Positions 35,583 to 44,349 of a stretch of DNA of 64,000 nucleotides are shown in pieces. The position numbers were made by a program, and so were the translations under genes. Each line of letters begins with the position of its first letter. The first letter of the stretch is position 1. This DNA comes from Robertmurraya massiliosenegalensis JC6. GTDB lineage: Bacteria; Bacillota; Bacilli; Bacillales; Cytobacillaceae. Under the pieces are notes generated by a model, which was not told the origin of the DNA, made no database searches, and worked only from the letters and a program-made list of their open reading frames with translations. The stretch lies in NCBI RefSeq assembly GCF_000311725.1, contig NZ_HE978514.1:61538-125537 (forward strand), read 5' to 3'.

Positions 35583-38168
35583 TTATAGGTAATTCGGCTC
35601 TTTTGCATGTACCAATCTCACAAATTCGTCTTTATTCACGGGAGGACTGAATAAAAATCCCTGGATCTCATCACAACCCATTTGCATTAAAACTTCTTTT
35701 TCATAATTTGTTTCAACACCCTCTGCCACAACATTGAGATCCAGCCCATGTGCGAAAGACAATATGGATTTGACCAATAATGCTTGCTTGTCATTTTCAT
35801 GAATATTCTTGATAAATTGCCGATCAATTTTGATCTCATCAATCGGTAGATGCAGCAGCTGGTATAAAGCTGAATAACCTTTTCCAAAATCGTCGATAGA
35901 AATTTGCACCCCCATCTCTTTTAATTGCTCCATGACATAGGACACATGTTGAGGGTTTCTTATGAATACACTTTCTGTTATTTCCAACTTTAAATAACGC
36001 GGCTCAAGCCCTGACTCATCAAGAGCCCTTTTAACCATAGACACAAGGTATTCTTGTTGAAAATGTTTGGCAGAAATATTAACCGAAATCGGGATAAAGA
36101 TATTCTCCTCTATTTGCCATTGCTTGGATTGTTTACATGCTTGAATTAACGACCATTCGTCAATTTGAAAAATGAGGCCCATCTCTTCTGCAATCGGAAT
36201 AAACACTCCTGGAGAAACAGACCCTAATTCAGAGTCCTTCCATCTTAATAACGCCTCCACACTTGTCACTTTTCCTAAAAGAGTCTTTGGTTGATAATAC
36301 TGTTCAAATCCTCCTGTGTCTACTACAGCTCGTAATGCATTTTCAATAAAGAGACGTTCTTGAAATTTATCTCTCATGGACTCATCATAAAATTGAACTG
36401 TATTGCCACCCATTTCCTTCGATATATACATGGCAATATCAGCAAATCGTACAAGCGTATTTAAGTCCTGTCCATCATCCGGATACATACTAACGCCAAT
36501 ACTCGCCGTAATATAAAGATCCTGTTCATGAATTCGGAAATAAGTAGATAGTTCCCTAATAATCAAATTGAGAGTAGCCTGAACTTCATCTTTATGCTGT
36601 AATTGATGAACAATTACAAACTCATCTCCACCCAATCGAAAAACTTCACGGTCATTATTCTGTAATACTTTGAGTTTTTTGGCTGTTAAAGTCAGCAGTG
36701 TGTCCCCAGCATCATGCCCAAGTGTGTCATTGATTTGCTTAAATTGATTCAGATCAATAAAAATAATAGCGAGCATTTTATTCGAAGGGTCAGCGATTAG
36801 TTCATTCACATAATTTTGAAAGTAATAGCGATTTGGCAAAGATGTCAAGCTATCATAATAAGCCAAACAATGAAGTTGTTCCTCTGATTCTTTTAATCTC
36901 TCGTTCATTTCTGTACTTTCTTGGAATAATTCAGTTAACTTATCTGCCATTTTCCGCAAATTTCGTCTAAGTAGTTGAAGCTCGTAAAGCGAACTTTGGG
37001 GCCACTCAATCTCTTCAAGCCTTCTTAGCTTTTGAGGAAGGCCCGTTGTGATTACTGTCAAATGCTTTAGATTATTTGTAAGCATACGATTAAAAGCGAG
37101 AAGTAACACTACTAAACATAAAACCATTAATAAAAGGTATTGTGATTGTTCAAGAGAAAGCTGAAAGATATCATTTTGATATTGACTTATTGGATATTGA
37201 AGCAGGATGGTCATCGAATCCACACTTCTTATGTATATGTATTGTCCTTCCGACCATTTATTTAGTGGTTGAAGACTTTCATTATTTTTTGGAAACGCCT
37301 CGTATAAATGAGGAGCCATTTCTTTGAGTGAATACTGGTCTTGCAAATCTCGTGCATGCTGTAGAGTCATTAAATCGGTTGTTACAACGGTTCCTTCGTT
37401 ACTCTCCAACAAGATTTCATTTCCTTGTATTTGGTTTCGCAGGACAATGTCTTGAATCTGAAAAACATCTTCCTCATCCAATCCCATTAGAGCTTTCTCC
37501 ATTCGTGTAGCAATGCTAGCAGCCTCTGTACTTAATTCTTTAGGCAGAGATTCATAAGTATGAAGGGTATTAGAAATAACATTAATATAGAAAGGAACTA
37601 AAATAGAAAATAAGGTAATATGGGATAAAAATTGATGGATGGATACATGGTTTTTATTTAAACGATTACTTTTAAGCAAACGGTAAAACGGAAAATATGC
37701 AAGCAACATATCTGCTAGTAGAACATTCAATAATCCGTTTACAATATCTTTACTAATTGTAAAATAAAGGGCATAGTCAGTAAGGTTATGACGATTAAGA
37801 AAGAATAATAGAAATCCACCCAACACAAGCCAAAATAAGGCATCAACATAAAACATTTTTGCCTTTCTGCCTTTGAGGAAGAATAGCCCGACAAACAATA
37901 CTTCTATAATGGGAATTGCACTTAAGCCTAGAAGCTGTAATTCTCTTGGCACAAAAAGGAGGGCAGCAAGACCTGTTACTAGCGCCAAAGATAAACCGTA
38001 AATACGGAAAATAAGAAATAAAAATAAACTAGAGAAAGTAAAGGTAAGACCAAAAACAAGAGTCACTTTAAACTCTGTTGTAATAAATACGAGACCTACT
38101 AAAATAAGGAGGAGAACACTGTCCTTATATAATTTCAAAGCTTCACTTTTATATCTGTTCATGGGCAT
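35583..38168 (-). CDS. Membrane GGDEF-EAL protein for c-di-GMP turnover
   Basis: 861 residues. N-terminal ~8 membrane segments in two groups (about 15-180), an extracytoplasmic part, a further span near 340, then GGDEF (about 435-600) and EAL (about 610-855). The cyclase signature FRLGGDEFVIV is intact, with no RxxD inhibitory site before it (NNDR). EAL motifs are all present: EALLRW, EITES, DDFGKGYS, IKIDRQF, VAEGVE and QGFLFSPP. It could thus make or break c-di-GMP; net activity is unknown. The leader peptide-like start MPMNRYKSEALKLYKDS is kept. Confidence 0.93.
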   Translation of the reverse strand: MPMNRYKSEALKLYKDSVLLLILVGLVFITTEFKVTLVFGLTFTFSSLFLFLIFRIYGLSLALVTGLAALLFVPRELQLLGLSAIPIIEVLFVGLFFLKGRKAKMFYVDALFWLVLGGFLLFFLNRHNLTDYALYFTISKDIVNGLLNVLLADMLLAYFPFYRLLKSNRLNKNHVSIHQFLSHITLFSILVPFYINVISNTLHTYESLPKELSTEAASIATRMEKALMGLDEEDVFQIQDIVLRNQIQGNEILLESNEGTVVTTDLMTLQHARDLQDQYSLKEMAPHLYEAFPKNNESLQPLNKWSEGQYIYIRSVDSMTILLQYPISQYQNDIFQLSLEQSQYLLLMVLCLVVLLLAFNRMLTNNLKHLTVITTGLPQKLRRLEEIEWPQSSLYELQLLRRNLRKMADKLTELFQESTEMNERLKESEEQLHCLAYYDSLTSLPNRYYFQNYVNELIADPSNKMLAIIFIDLNQFKQINDTLGHDAGDTLLTLTAKKLKVLQNNDREVFRLGGDEFVIVHQLQHKDEVQATLNLIIRELSTYFRIHEQDLYITASIGVSMYPDDGQDLNTLVRFADIAMYISKEMGGNTVQFYDESMRDKFQERLFIENALRAVVDTGGFEQYYQPKTLLGKVTSVEALLRWKDSELGSVSPGVFIPIAEEMGLIFQIDEWSLIQACKQSKQWQIEENIFIPISVNISAKHFQQEYLVSMVKRALDESGLEPRYLKLEITESVFIRNPQHVSYVMEQLKEMGVQISIDDFGKGYSALYQLLHLPIDEIKIDRQFIKNIHENDKQALLVKSILSFAHGLDLNVVAEGVETNYEKEVLMQMGCDEIQGFLFSPPVNKDEFVRLVHAKEPNYL

Positions 38169-38306
38169 CTTCCGTTCCTCATTTACTAAAGATGTTCAGA
38201 AATCATGCAACATTCAATCGATTCATTTACTATTTATAATATCACAATAGGATAAACTTGGATATTTTTTCCCGGACCCTATTTCATGCAGTTCATCATG
38301 AATATA

Positions 38307-38331
38307 AAAAGAGCTTAATCAATAAGCTCTT
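38307..38331 (-). terminator. Terminator after the DUF2294-like remnant
   Basis: AGAGCTTA with TAAGCTCT around loop ATCAA; minus strand followed by TTTTTAT. Confidence 0.8.
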
Positions 38332-38347
38332 CTTTTGGTGATCAATA

Positions 38348-38914
38348 TTAAGCTAAGATAAAGACCATAACCGATTTATTGGCATGAAAGTCCCAATCGA
38401 TAAAAATATCCCTAATTGGTTGATGAAAGATTTCCTCAAATTCTCCGTGTCGATGAAAATAACTTTTCTCAAGTTGATCCTTTGTATATCTCAATTCCTG
38501 CTCGAATCCCCGCTCGAGTAGAGCTTTTTCTATTTGAATGAGGATACCGGCTCTCTCAACCACATATATTGAATGAGAAATCGGACATGTAAACATCTCA
38601 TCAGGGGTTTTTTGAACAAGATGACTGATTCGCCCTACCTCCCTTTCTAACTTTGAAATGTCAATATCCGTAACATAATGATCCTCCTCTTCTTTTTCAA
38701 GAATAAATATAAGGATCCCTGTATTATTGGGAAAATTCCAATCGTGATAGTAATCACCCACCTCAACATCGAGGGATACTTGAATGACACCCTTTATTTC
38801 TTCAATAAGAAAATTCATGATTAATCGTCTTGCATGATCTACATCCTTCGCATGCCCTTGTTTCAGAAGTACTTCCTCCATTGGTGCCACAAACCCACGT
38901 ACATATGTAATCAC
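38348..38914 (-). pseudogene. DUF2294/MpsC-like protein lacking its N-terminus
   Basis: 188 residues with an internal duplication: both halves end in a similar strand (DYYHDWNFPNNTGILIFILE at about 55-74, DIFIDWDFHANKSVMVFILA at the end). Close relatives in Bacillus that I recall are two-repeat DUF2294 (MpsC-type) proteins with about 45 further residues before TYVRGFVAPMEEVLL. Here the frame begins with a GTG inside that block, with no ribosome binding site, at the point where the upstream histidine kinase frame breaks off. A deletion has probably fused the two genes. Function of the family is not established. Confidence 0.6.
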
Positions 38915-39975
38915 GTATTGTTCAATAATGCTTGAGACTCCATTAATTTAATCACTTTCTCCACGACTAAATCGATGTATACACTTTCGTATTTTAAATC
39001 TGATGGTTTTGCGAGCACCATTAATTCGTTTAAAATGATTTCGATCCGTTCAATTTCTGATTCGATAATTGGAAAATAGGAAATTTCCTTTTTTTGTGCA
39101 GACTTTATTAATTTCATAAATCCCTTAATGGCTGTAATTGGATTCCTGATTTCATGGGCAATTCCTGCAGCCAATTGACCAGCCACTGCTTGTTTCTCAG
39201 AGATCATCGTTAATTTCTTATATTCACTTCTATCTTTAACAATTAAATGAAATGCTCGTTCTCCATTGAAAATAGTTGGCAAGGCTTTTATTTCTACATC
39301 AATGATTTTTCCATCCATTGTAACCATTCTCAGTTCAAATAATTCTGGAATTCCTCCGTCCTCTATGACAAGAAGTTTGTCATAGAAAATCTCTATACAC
39401 CCAGGATCTAAAAGTTGGTAAAAACTCTCCCCCATTAATTGCTCTTTACGATTTGCTCCAACCAATTTAACGGCACCATTGCTTACATCAATGATTGTAC
39501 TTCCTTTTAATATAAAAATAGCTTCTGGAGAATGCTCCATAATTGTACTAAATTGTTTTTTTTGTTGGACGGCTATATCTTGCGCTTCTCTAAAAACGAC
39601 ATAAGTTCCAATCACTTTTTTATGTTGAAAAATAGGAACGCACGTAACGTCAATATCGGTAAACTCTTTATTTTTTTTCATAATTTGCAAATAGAAACTA
39701 GTTAATTTTTCCCGATCATCCCTTAAAAAATATGTTCCTGTACGATTCAATTCTGTATAACTGCAAACATCTTTAAGTTCTAATTGCAGCAATTCTTCCT
39801 TTTTATATCCTAGGAAAACGTGACATGCATCATTGGCATAGACGATATCACCTGATAAATTAATGATGAAATACGGGTCTTTATCCTCTGAGAAAATCGA
39901 GAAATCACTACCGCTATTCATACTGATAAAATAATCCAATGAATTCTTATAACTTTGTGAAATCCCTTCCCTCAT
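38911..39975 (-). pseudogene. PAS histidine kinase truncated before its ATPase domain
   Basis: About 354 residues: PAS 1 (about 25-130, YFIINLSGDIVYANDACHVF), PAS 2 (about 145-250, IFILKGSTIIDVSNGAVKLV) and HisKA with the phospho-acceptor AGIAHEIRNPITAIKGFMKL (His near 275). The frame stops at ESQALLNNT, where sporulation-type kinases go on into the HATPase domain; N, G1 and G2 boxes are absent. So it cannot autophosphorylate by itself. The stop overlaps the remnant DUF2294 frame. ATG 39975 (after AAAGGATGGG) is favoured over 39984. Confidence 0.75.
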
Positions 39976-40007
39976 TAAACCCATCCTTTTAAATAAAATA
40001 AATTAAA

Positions 40008-40052
40008 AAGCCGAAATAAGAGTAGCTGATAACTACCTCTTACTTCGGCTTA
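40008..40052 (-). terminator. Terminator-like hairpin in the leader of the kinase gene
   Basis: AAGCCGAAATAAGAG with CTCTTACTTCGGCTT around TAGCTGATAACTAC; on the minus strand followed by TTTTTAATTT. It lies about 40 bases before the kinase start and downstream of a predicted promoter, so it could be an attenuator. In the 357-base gap 39985-40341 I recognise only this, the promoter at 40190 and the terminator at 40299. Confidence 0.65.
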
Positions 40053-40189
40053 ATTCCTAGCATTCAATATTCTAAGGAAACATAACCTAAAATGTTAATA
40101 ACTTGACGTGCCCCATTATAAAATGGATTAATTGTAATCAACACTTCTACAACCAATAGATTAGAGCAGTTAACCCTATATCCAATACT

Positions 40190-40218
40190 ATCATATACTT
40201 AATTTTTCGACTTTACAA
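40190..40218 (-). promoter_or_regulatory. Predicted kinase promoter with Spo0A-like box
   Basis: Minus strand TTGTAA (40218-40213), 17-base spacer, TATGAT (40195-40190). The spacer starts with AGTCGAA (40212-40206), one base off the Spo0A box TGTCGAA. It leaves a leader of roughly 200 bases before the kinase. Confidence 0.5.
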
Positions 40219-40298
40219 TAAACATACAAAAATTAATAAGCATTTTATCCTATAGTGAATGTGTAAAGGTGATTTTCCAAATTTGAGATGATACAAAT

Positions 40299-40338
40299 GA
40301 AAAAAGGAGTAACGACCTTTAAAGTCTTTACTCCTCCA
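40299..40338 (-). terminator. Terminator of the 40342 gene
   Basis: AGGAGTAA (40305-40312) with TTTACTCCT (40327-40335); minus strand ends TTTTTTC. Confidence 0.85.
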
Positions 40339-40341
40339 TTC

Positions 40342-40713
40342 TTATCGAATATAAGATGTTCCAACTAATGATTCTGGCGGCATCCCCAAAACAAGGAGGG
40401 ATATTTTTGAGTAACCAGCATCACGGAAATTTGTAAACAATTGCTTTAAAACAAGAAAGTCTTGATCTTCTTTTAATTTTTTTAGTTCCCTTCTATATAC
40501 TCTAATTACAGAACCATACACAAATTGTGGTGTATCATCACCAGCATCCTCATCCATGATTAAACAGCCCATATATCGATATTTAAATTGCAAAGCTCTT
40601 GTTAAATATACAGCATCTAATAATTTTTCATACAGCACTGGGTAATCATTTTTGATGTTATCGATCCTCTTTTGTGCCTCTTCTAATTCATCTATACTTG
40701 ATAAAGTGAACAT
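40342..40713 (-). CDS. Hypothetical protein, 123 residues
   Basis: Soluble 123-residue protein, family not recognised. The N-terminal third is helical and charged (DELEEAQKRIDNIKNDYPVL), the middle has RYMGCLIMDEDAGDDTPQFV and the end LVLGMPPESLVGTSYIR. A strong AGGAGGATGGAG ribosome binding site precedes the ATG. It lies 15 bases downstream of the thioesterase gene and is presumably co-transcribed with it; a terminator follows at once. Confidence 0.65.
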   Translation of the reverse strand: MFTLSSIDELEEAQKRIDNIKNDYPVLYEKLLDAVYLTRALQFKYRYMGCLIMDEDAGDDTPQFVYGSVIRVYRRELKKLKEDQDFLVLKQLFTNFRDAGYSKISLLVLGMPPESLVGTSYIR

Positions 40714-40728
40714 AGCTCCATCCTCCTC

Positions 40729-41247
40729 TTATTGATCCCACGGTTTTTTAAGTGAAATATACTCAGCAAGTTCTCTACTTTTCTTTCTTCGAATCCTTCT
40801 CATTTCCGCCCGCTCTTTTCCGGTTTCGTAAAGAAATTTCTCTTCTTCCGATTCAGGTAAAATGCTCGGTACTTGGATAGGCTGTTTATTTTCATCAAGT
40901 GCGACAAAGGTCAAGAACGCTGTAGCTGCAACTCTCCGTTCACCCGTGATAATATCCTCGGCAACCACCTTACAAAAAATCTCCATCGAAGTTTTTCCTG
41001 TATAGGTAACAAACGACTCTACACAAACAGAATCGGTTTGATGAATAGGGTGTAAGAAATCAATCGAATCGGTTGACGCTGTCACACATTCTTTTACTCT
41101 CGAATGTCTACGAGCAGATAATGTTGCAGCATCATCGAGCTTTTTCATTAGTACTCCACCAAAGAGTGTATTGTAATTGTTTAAGTCGCAGGATAAGACT
41201 TGGGCTGTATTAACAATGCGACTTTCACTTGCTTTTTTTGCTTCCAT
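40729..41247 (-). CDS. Acyl-CoA thioesterase, hotdog fold (YkhA type)
   Basis: 172-residue hotdog-fold thioesterase of the BACH/YkhA group, which hydrolyses fatty acyl-CoA. Motifs: NNYNTLFGGVLMKKLDDAAT (about 22-41), containing the catalytic-helix Asp, then SIDFLHPIHQTDSVCVESFV and the strand TAFLTFVALDEN. The C-terminus is an added basic helix. No signal peptide. Operon with the small gene at 40342. Confidence 0.88.
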   Translation of the reverse strand: MEAKKASESRIVNTAQVLSCDLNNYNTLFGGVLMKKLDDAATLSARRHSRVKECVTASTDSIDFLHPIHQTDSVCVESFVTYTGKTSMEIFCKVVAEDIITGERRVAATAFLTFVALDENKQPIQVPSILPESEEEKFLYETGKERAEMRRIRRKKSRELAEYISLKKPWDQ

Positions 41248-41439
41248 CTCTTAAGTCCTTTCATTTAAACAATCTCATTAGGTTTAATCCTATAAACAAC
41301 TTGTAAACAAGAATAACCTTTCTTAAAAAATTGTACGTCTCTACTTACGTCAAGTAAAATGGTTATATTTCATCAGAAATATTCCATTTATCTATGAAAG
41401 AGTTTACATCCATTCTTCAAACGAATAGTTGAAACACAC

Positions 41440-41471
41440 AAAAAAAGAGACGGCATCATTCTTCCGTCTCT
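41440..41471 (-). terminator. Terminator of the lysR gene
   Basis: AGAGACGG (41446-41453) with CCGTCTCT (41464-41471); minus strand followed by TTTTTTTG. I see no other signals in the 237-base gap 41248-41484. Confidence 0.88.
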
Positions 41472-41484
41472 AATGTATTCAGCT

Positions 41485-42378
41485 TTATATTGTTTTTTCT
41501 TCCTTAAGCTTTTCCTTCGTAAAAGAAAGCCATTCTTTCGTGGCAAATGAAAGATAATGATGTTTGCTCCAAATGATCCCTAACTTCCATTCAATCGAAG
41601 GATTAATGACCTTTACAGCCTTAATTCGATGGTTTAAATTTTGACAAATACTTTCTGGGATAAGAGCAATGCCCAACTTCCATGAAACCATATCTTCGAT
41701 AAAAGAGCGTTGTGAGCATTCAGAAATGATATTTGGCATAAACCCAACTGATTGACAAGCATGCAGGATGCGATCATTGAGAACAAAATCTCGATTATAG
41801 GTAATGAATGATTCGTTCGCTAATTCTTCTAATTCAATTTCCTTCTTTGCGGCAAACGGATGTGATTTATGAAGGATTACCCGAAAATTTTCTTCCTTTA
41901 ATGATACATGTTCAAAAATCTCTGTTTGCGTAGGTAAAACAACAATTCCAACATCCAGCAGATTCTTTTCTACCGCCTCTTCAATTTTTTTCGATCCTTG
42001 TTCCATCAGTTGAAATGTGATTCCAGGATATTTCTCATGAAAGCTACTAACAATTTTGAGAAACAAGTGTGCATTAAAAATAGGCGGAAGTCCGATACGA
42101 ATATGACCTTTTTTTAATCCTAAAAGATTATCCAGTTCAATTTCTAAATTATGATAAGCTCGATTAATTAATGTCGCTTGCTCGAAAATCAATTTTCCAG
42201 CATCGGTAAGAGTTAGTTGCTTTCTAGATCGTTCAAAAAGTGGAACTCCTACTTCCTCCTCAAAATTTTTGATCATCTTACTTATCGTTGGCTGAGTAAT
42301 ATAAAGATTATCAGCGGCTCGTGAAAAACTGTTAGCATGAACCACTTCAATAAAATATTGTAAATGTTTAATGTCCAT
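41485..42378 (-). CDS. LysR family regulator, CidR-like
   Basis: 297 residues. The winged HTH (residues 1-60) reads IKHLQYFIEVVHANSFSRAA then LYITQPTISKMIKNFEEEVG, and the effector-binding domain starts KKGHIRIGLPPIFNAHLFLK. The first 110 residues closely resemble CidR/YwbI, the regulator of holin-like cidAB genes, but no cid/lrg genes are nearby. It is divergent from the deacetylase-like gene, with a 91-base gap that may hold a shared operator. Confidence 0.85.
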   Translation of the reverse strand: MDIKHLQYFIEVVHANSFSRAADNLYITQPTISKMIKNFEEEVGVPLFERSRKQLTLTDAGKLIFEQATLINRAYHNLEIELDNLLGLKKGHIRIGLPPIFNAHLFLKIVSSFHEKYPGITFQLMEQGSKKIEEAVEKNLLDVGIVVLPTQTEIFEHVSLKEENFRVILHKSHPFAAKKEIELEELANESFITYNRDFVLNDRILHACQSVGFMPNIISECSQRSFIEDMVSWKLGIALIPESICQNLNHRIKAVKVINPSIEWKLGIIWSKHHYLSFATKEWLSFTKEKLKEEKTI

Positions 42379-42469
42379 TTTTTCACCTTACTTTTTAAGT
42401 ATTATGAATAACTTCTTTGGATGAAAGAGTATGAATTGTGAAATCTTAAAGAAAAAGGAGTGACAATAC

Positions 42470-43240
42470 ATGCGCATAATATGGTTAGCTATTTTCATTA
42501 TTTTTTCTTCAATACCTGCTCATGCCGAGTCCGTAAATCATGATGCAACGAGCAAGAAAGAATTGGCCATTGTCATTGATGATTTTGGAAACAATATGGA
42601 AGGTTCAAAAGAAATGCTTGAGCTCCCCATCCCACTTACGGTAGCGATTATGCCCTTTTTATCGACAACCGAAAAAGATGCTAAGCTGGCACATGAAAAA
42701 GGACATGAGATCATCATCCACTTGCCAATGGAGCCAAAGAAAGGAAAAAAGAGCTGGTTAGGGCCTGGTGCGATTACGACTGATTTAAGTGATCAAGAAA
42801 TTAGAAAAAGAGTTGAGCAAGCAATTCAAGACGTTCCCTATGCCGTTGGTATGAACCATCACATGGGTTCAAAAGCGACTGAGGACGAACGAGTGATGCG
42901 GATTATTCTTGAAATATGTAAAGAAAACAACCTATACTATCTCGATAGTAAAACGGCTCAAAAAAGTGTCATTCCAAAAATCGCCGAAGAATTATCTGTT
43001 CCCTATCTGGAAAACGATATGTTCTTTGACCATATTTACTCTGAAAGACATATCTACCAGCAAGCATCTAAATTAACTGATCGCCTTGATAACCGCCAAC
43101 AATTCATTGCCATTGGGCATGTTGGCATAACTGGCAATAAAGTGGTTAGTGCTTTAAAGGCATATTTGCCTGAATATGAAAAAGAAGCAAAGATCGTTCC
43201 TTTATCAGCCTTAATTGCACCCATGATTCCTTCTCTTTAA
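42470..43240 (+). CDS. Divergent polysaccharide deacetylase family protein (YibQ-like)
   Basis: 256 residues with a signal peptide cleaved about AHA-ES (residue 19-20), so extracytoplasmic. The fold is NodB-like but divergent: LAIVIDDFGNN (Asp pair), HEIIIHLPMEP, MNHHMGS and IAIGHVG replace the standard deacetylase motifs, as in the DUF610/YibQ family. Enzymatic activity is not established. AAAAGGAG precedes the ATG. Divergent from the LysR gene. Confidence 0.82.
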   Translation: MRIIWLAIFIIFSSIPAHAESVNHDATSKKELAIVIDDFGNNMEGSKEMLELPIPLTVAIMPFLSTTEKDAKLAHEKGHEIIIHLPMEPKKGKKSWLGPGAITTDLSDQEIRKRVEQAIQDVPYAVGMNHHMGSKATEDERVMRIILEICKENNLYYLDSKTAQKSVIPKIAEELSVPYLENDMFFDHIYSERHIYQQASKLTDRLDNRQQFIAIGHVGITGNKVVSALKAYLPEYEKEAKIVPLSALIAPMIPSL

Positions 43241-43260
43241 AAACAAATACAAATACGAAA

Positions 43261-43303
43261 AAGAGTATTAAAAACGTGCTGTCATTTTTAATACTCTTCT
43301 TCT
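43261..43303. terminator. Bidirectional terminator between convergent genes
   Basis: AAGAGTATTAAAAA with TTTTTAATACTCTT; a T-run follows on the plus strand (TCTTC) and A-run on the left gives T on the minus strand. Confidence 0.8.
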
Positions 43304-43318
43304 ATGTTTGGATTGTTT

Positions 43319-44098
43319 CTATAATAAGCCGACCATTTTGAGTCCGTGGAGAATGCCGTCTTCTTCCACCGATTTGGTCACATATTTGGCGACTGCCTTT
43401 GCTTCTTCCTCACCATTTCCCATGGCTACACCGTGATGAATCATCGATAGCATTTCCAGATCATTTAATCCATCACCAAAGGCATATTGACGCTCTTTTG
43501 GAATCCCTAGCTTGTCGACGATCTTTTCGATTCCTTTCCATTTCGAACCACCTTTTGGCAGAACATCACAAGAAACAGGGTGCCAACGGATAAAATCAAA
43601 ATCTTCAAAGCTCTCTTCGTATTGCTTTTCTTCTCCTTCAGGACAAAATAGAAGCGTTTGAAACATATCTCGTTCTTTATAATAATGGGGATCATGAGCA
43701 GGAAAGTGCTCGATTTTTAAAGAGCTTATGCTTTCGCTAATATACGAATGCTCTGGAACATTAGCCCTCATCGCCTCATGGTCCATATAAACGACTGGAT
43801 GATCATTTGCAAGTGCTGCTTCTGTCAATTTTAGAAGGGACGGATTCGAAAGAGGATTCGTATACAATACTTCTCCATTTAACACAACATATTGTCCATT
43901 GTAGCTAACATAAGTATCGATCCCTAATTCATTTCGTAAATCCTCATACATGAATGGGGCTCTACCTGTTGCTATTGCCACTATATGTCCTTGTTCCTTT
44001 AAATCGAGCACAGCCTTTTTCGTTGTTTCAGGTAGTTTCTTGTCATGATCGAGAAGAGTTCCATCAATATCAAAAAAAATAACGCTTTTTTCACTCAT
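43319..44098 (-). CDS. Cof-type HAD-IIB phosphatase
   Basis: 259-residue haloacid dehalogenase-superfamily phosphatase of the Cof group, acting on small sugar phosphates or cofactors. Motif I is FFDIDGTLLDHD (nucleophile Asp about 10), motif II AIATGRAP, motif III region K with GGSKWKGIEKI, motif IV AFGDGLNDLEMLSM. The start MSEKSVIFFDIDG at 44098 is chosen by comparison with the family; a longer in-frame start at 44158 would add 20 residues without a known counterpart. Confidence 0.88.
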   Translation of the reverse strand: MSEKSVIFFDIDGTLLDHDKKLPETTKKAVLDLKEQGHIVAIATGRAPFMYEDLRNELGIDTYVSYNGQYVVLNGEVLYTNPLSNPSLLKLTEAALANDHPVVYMDHEAMRANVPEHSYISESISSLKIEHFPAHDPHYYKERDMFQTLLFCPEGEEKQYEESFEDFDFIRWHPVSCDVLPKGGSKWKGIEKIVDKLGIPKERQYAFGDGLNDLEMLSMIHHGVAMGNGEEEAKAVAKYVTKSVEEDGILHGLKMVGLL

Positions 44099-44225
44099 TT
44101 TTAGTACCAACTTTCTTCGCTGATCTTCTCTATTTGAATACAGTTGCATCAATCTCATACTTGTGCTTTTAAGTAAAAAAAAGAAAATATTTTAAGGTGG
44201 GTTCGAATGTATAACCTACAGATAT

Positions 44226-44274
44226 TCGTTCTTTAATTTACCTTCGTACATGGTGAAATCGACTCAGTTGCATA
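44226..44274. repeat. Dispersed intergenic element, copy 1 (family C)
   Basis: About 49 bases containing TTTAATTTACCTTCG, TACATGGTGAAATC and ACTCAGTTG. Related copies are at 62465-62507 and 63508-63556. The centre is an inverted repeat (ATTTACC / GGTGAAAT). It lies in the gap behind the RNase J gene. Confidence 0.55.
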
Positions 44275-44349
44275 CCCATATTCTTTATTTCCACTTTTAT
44301 GTTATCCCATTACGTTACAGCATTGCAATGATAAAGAATTCTCTTCTTA

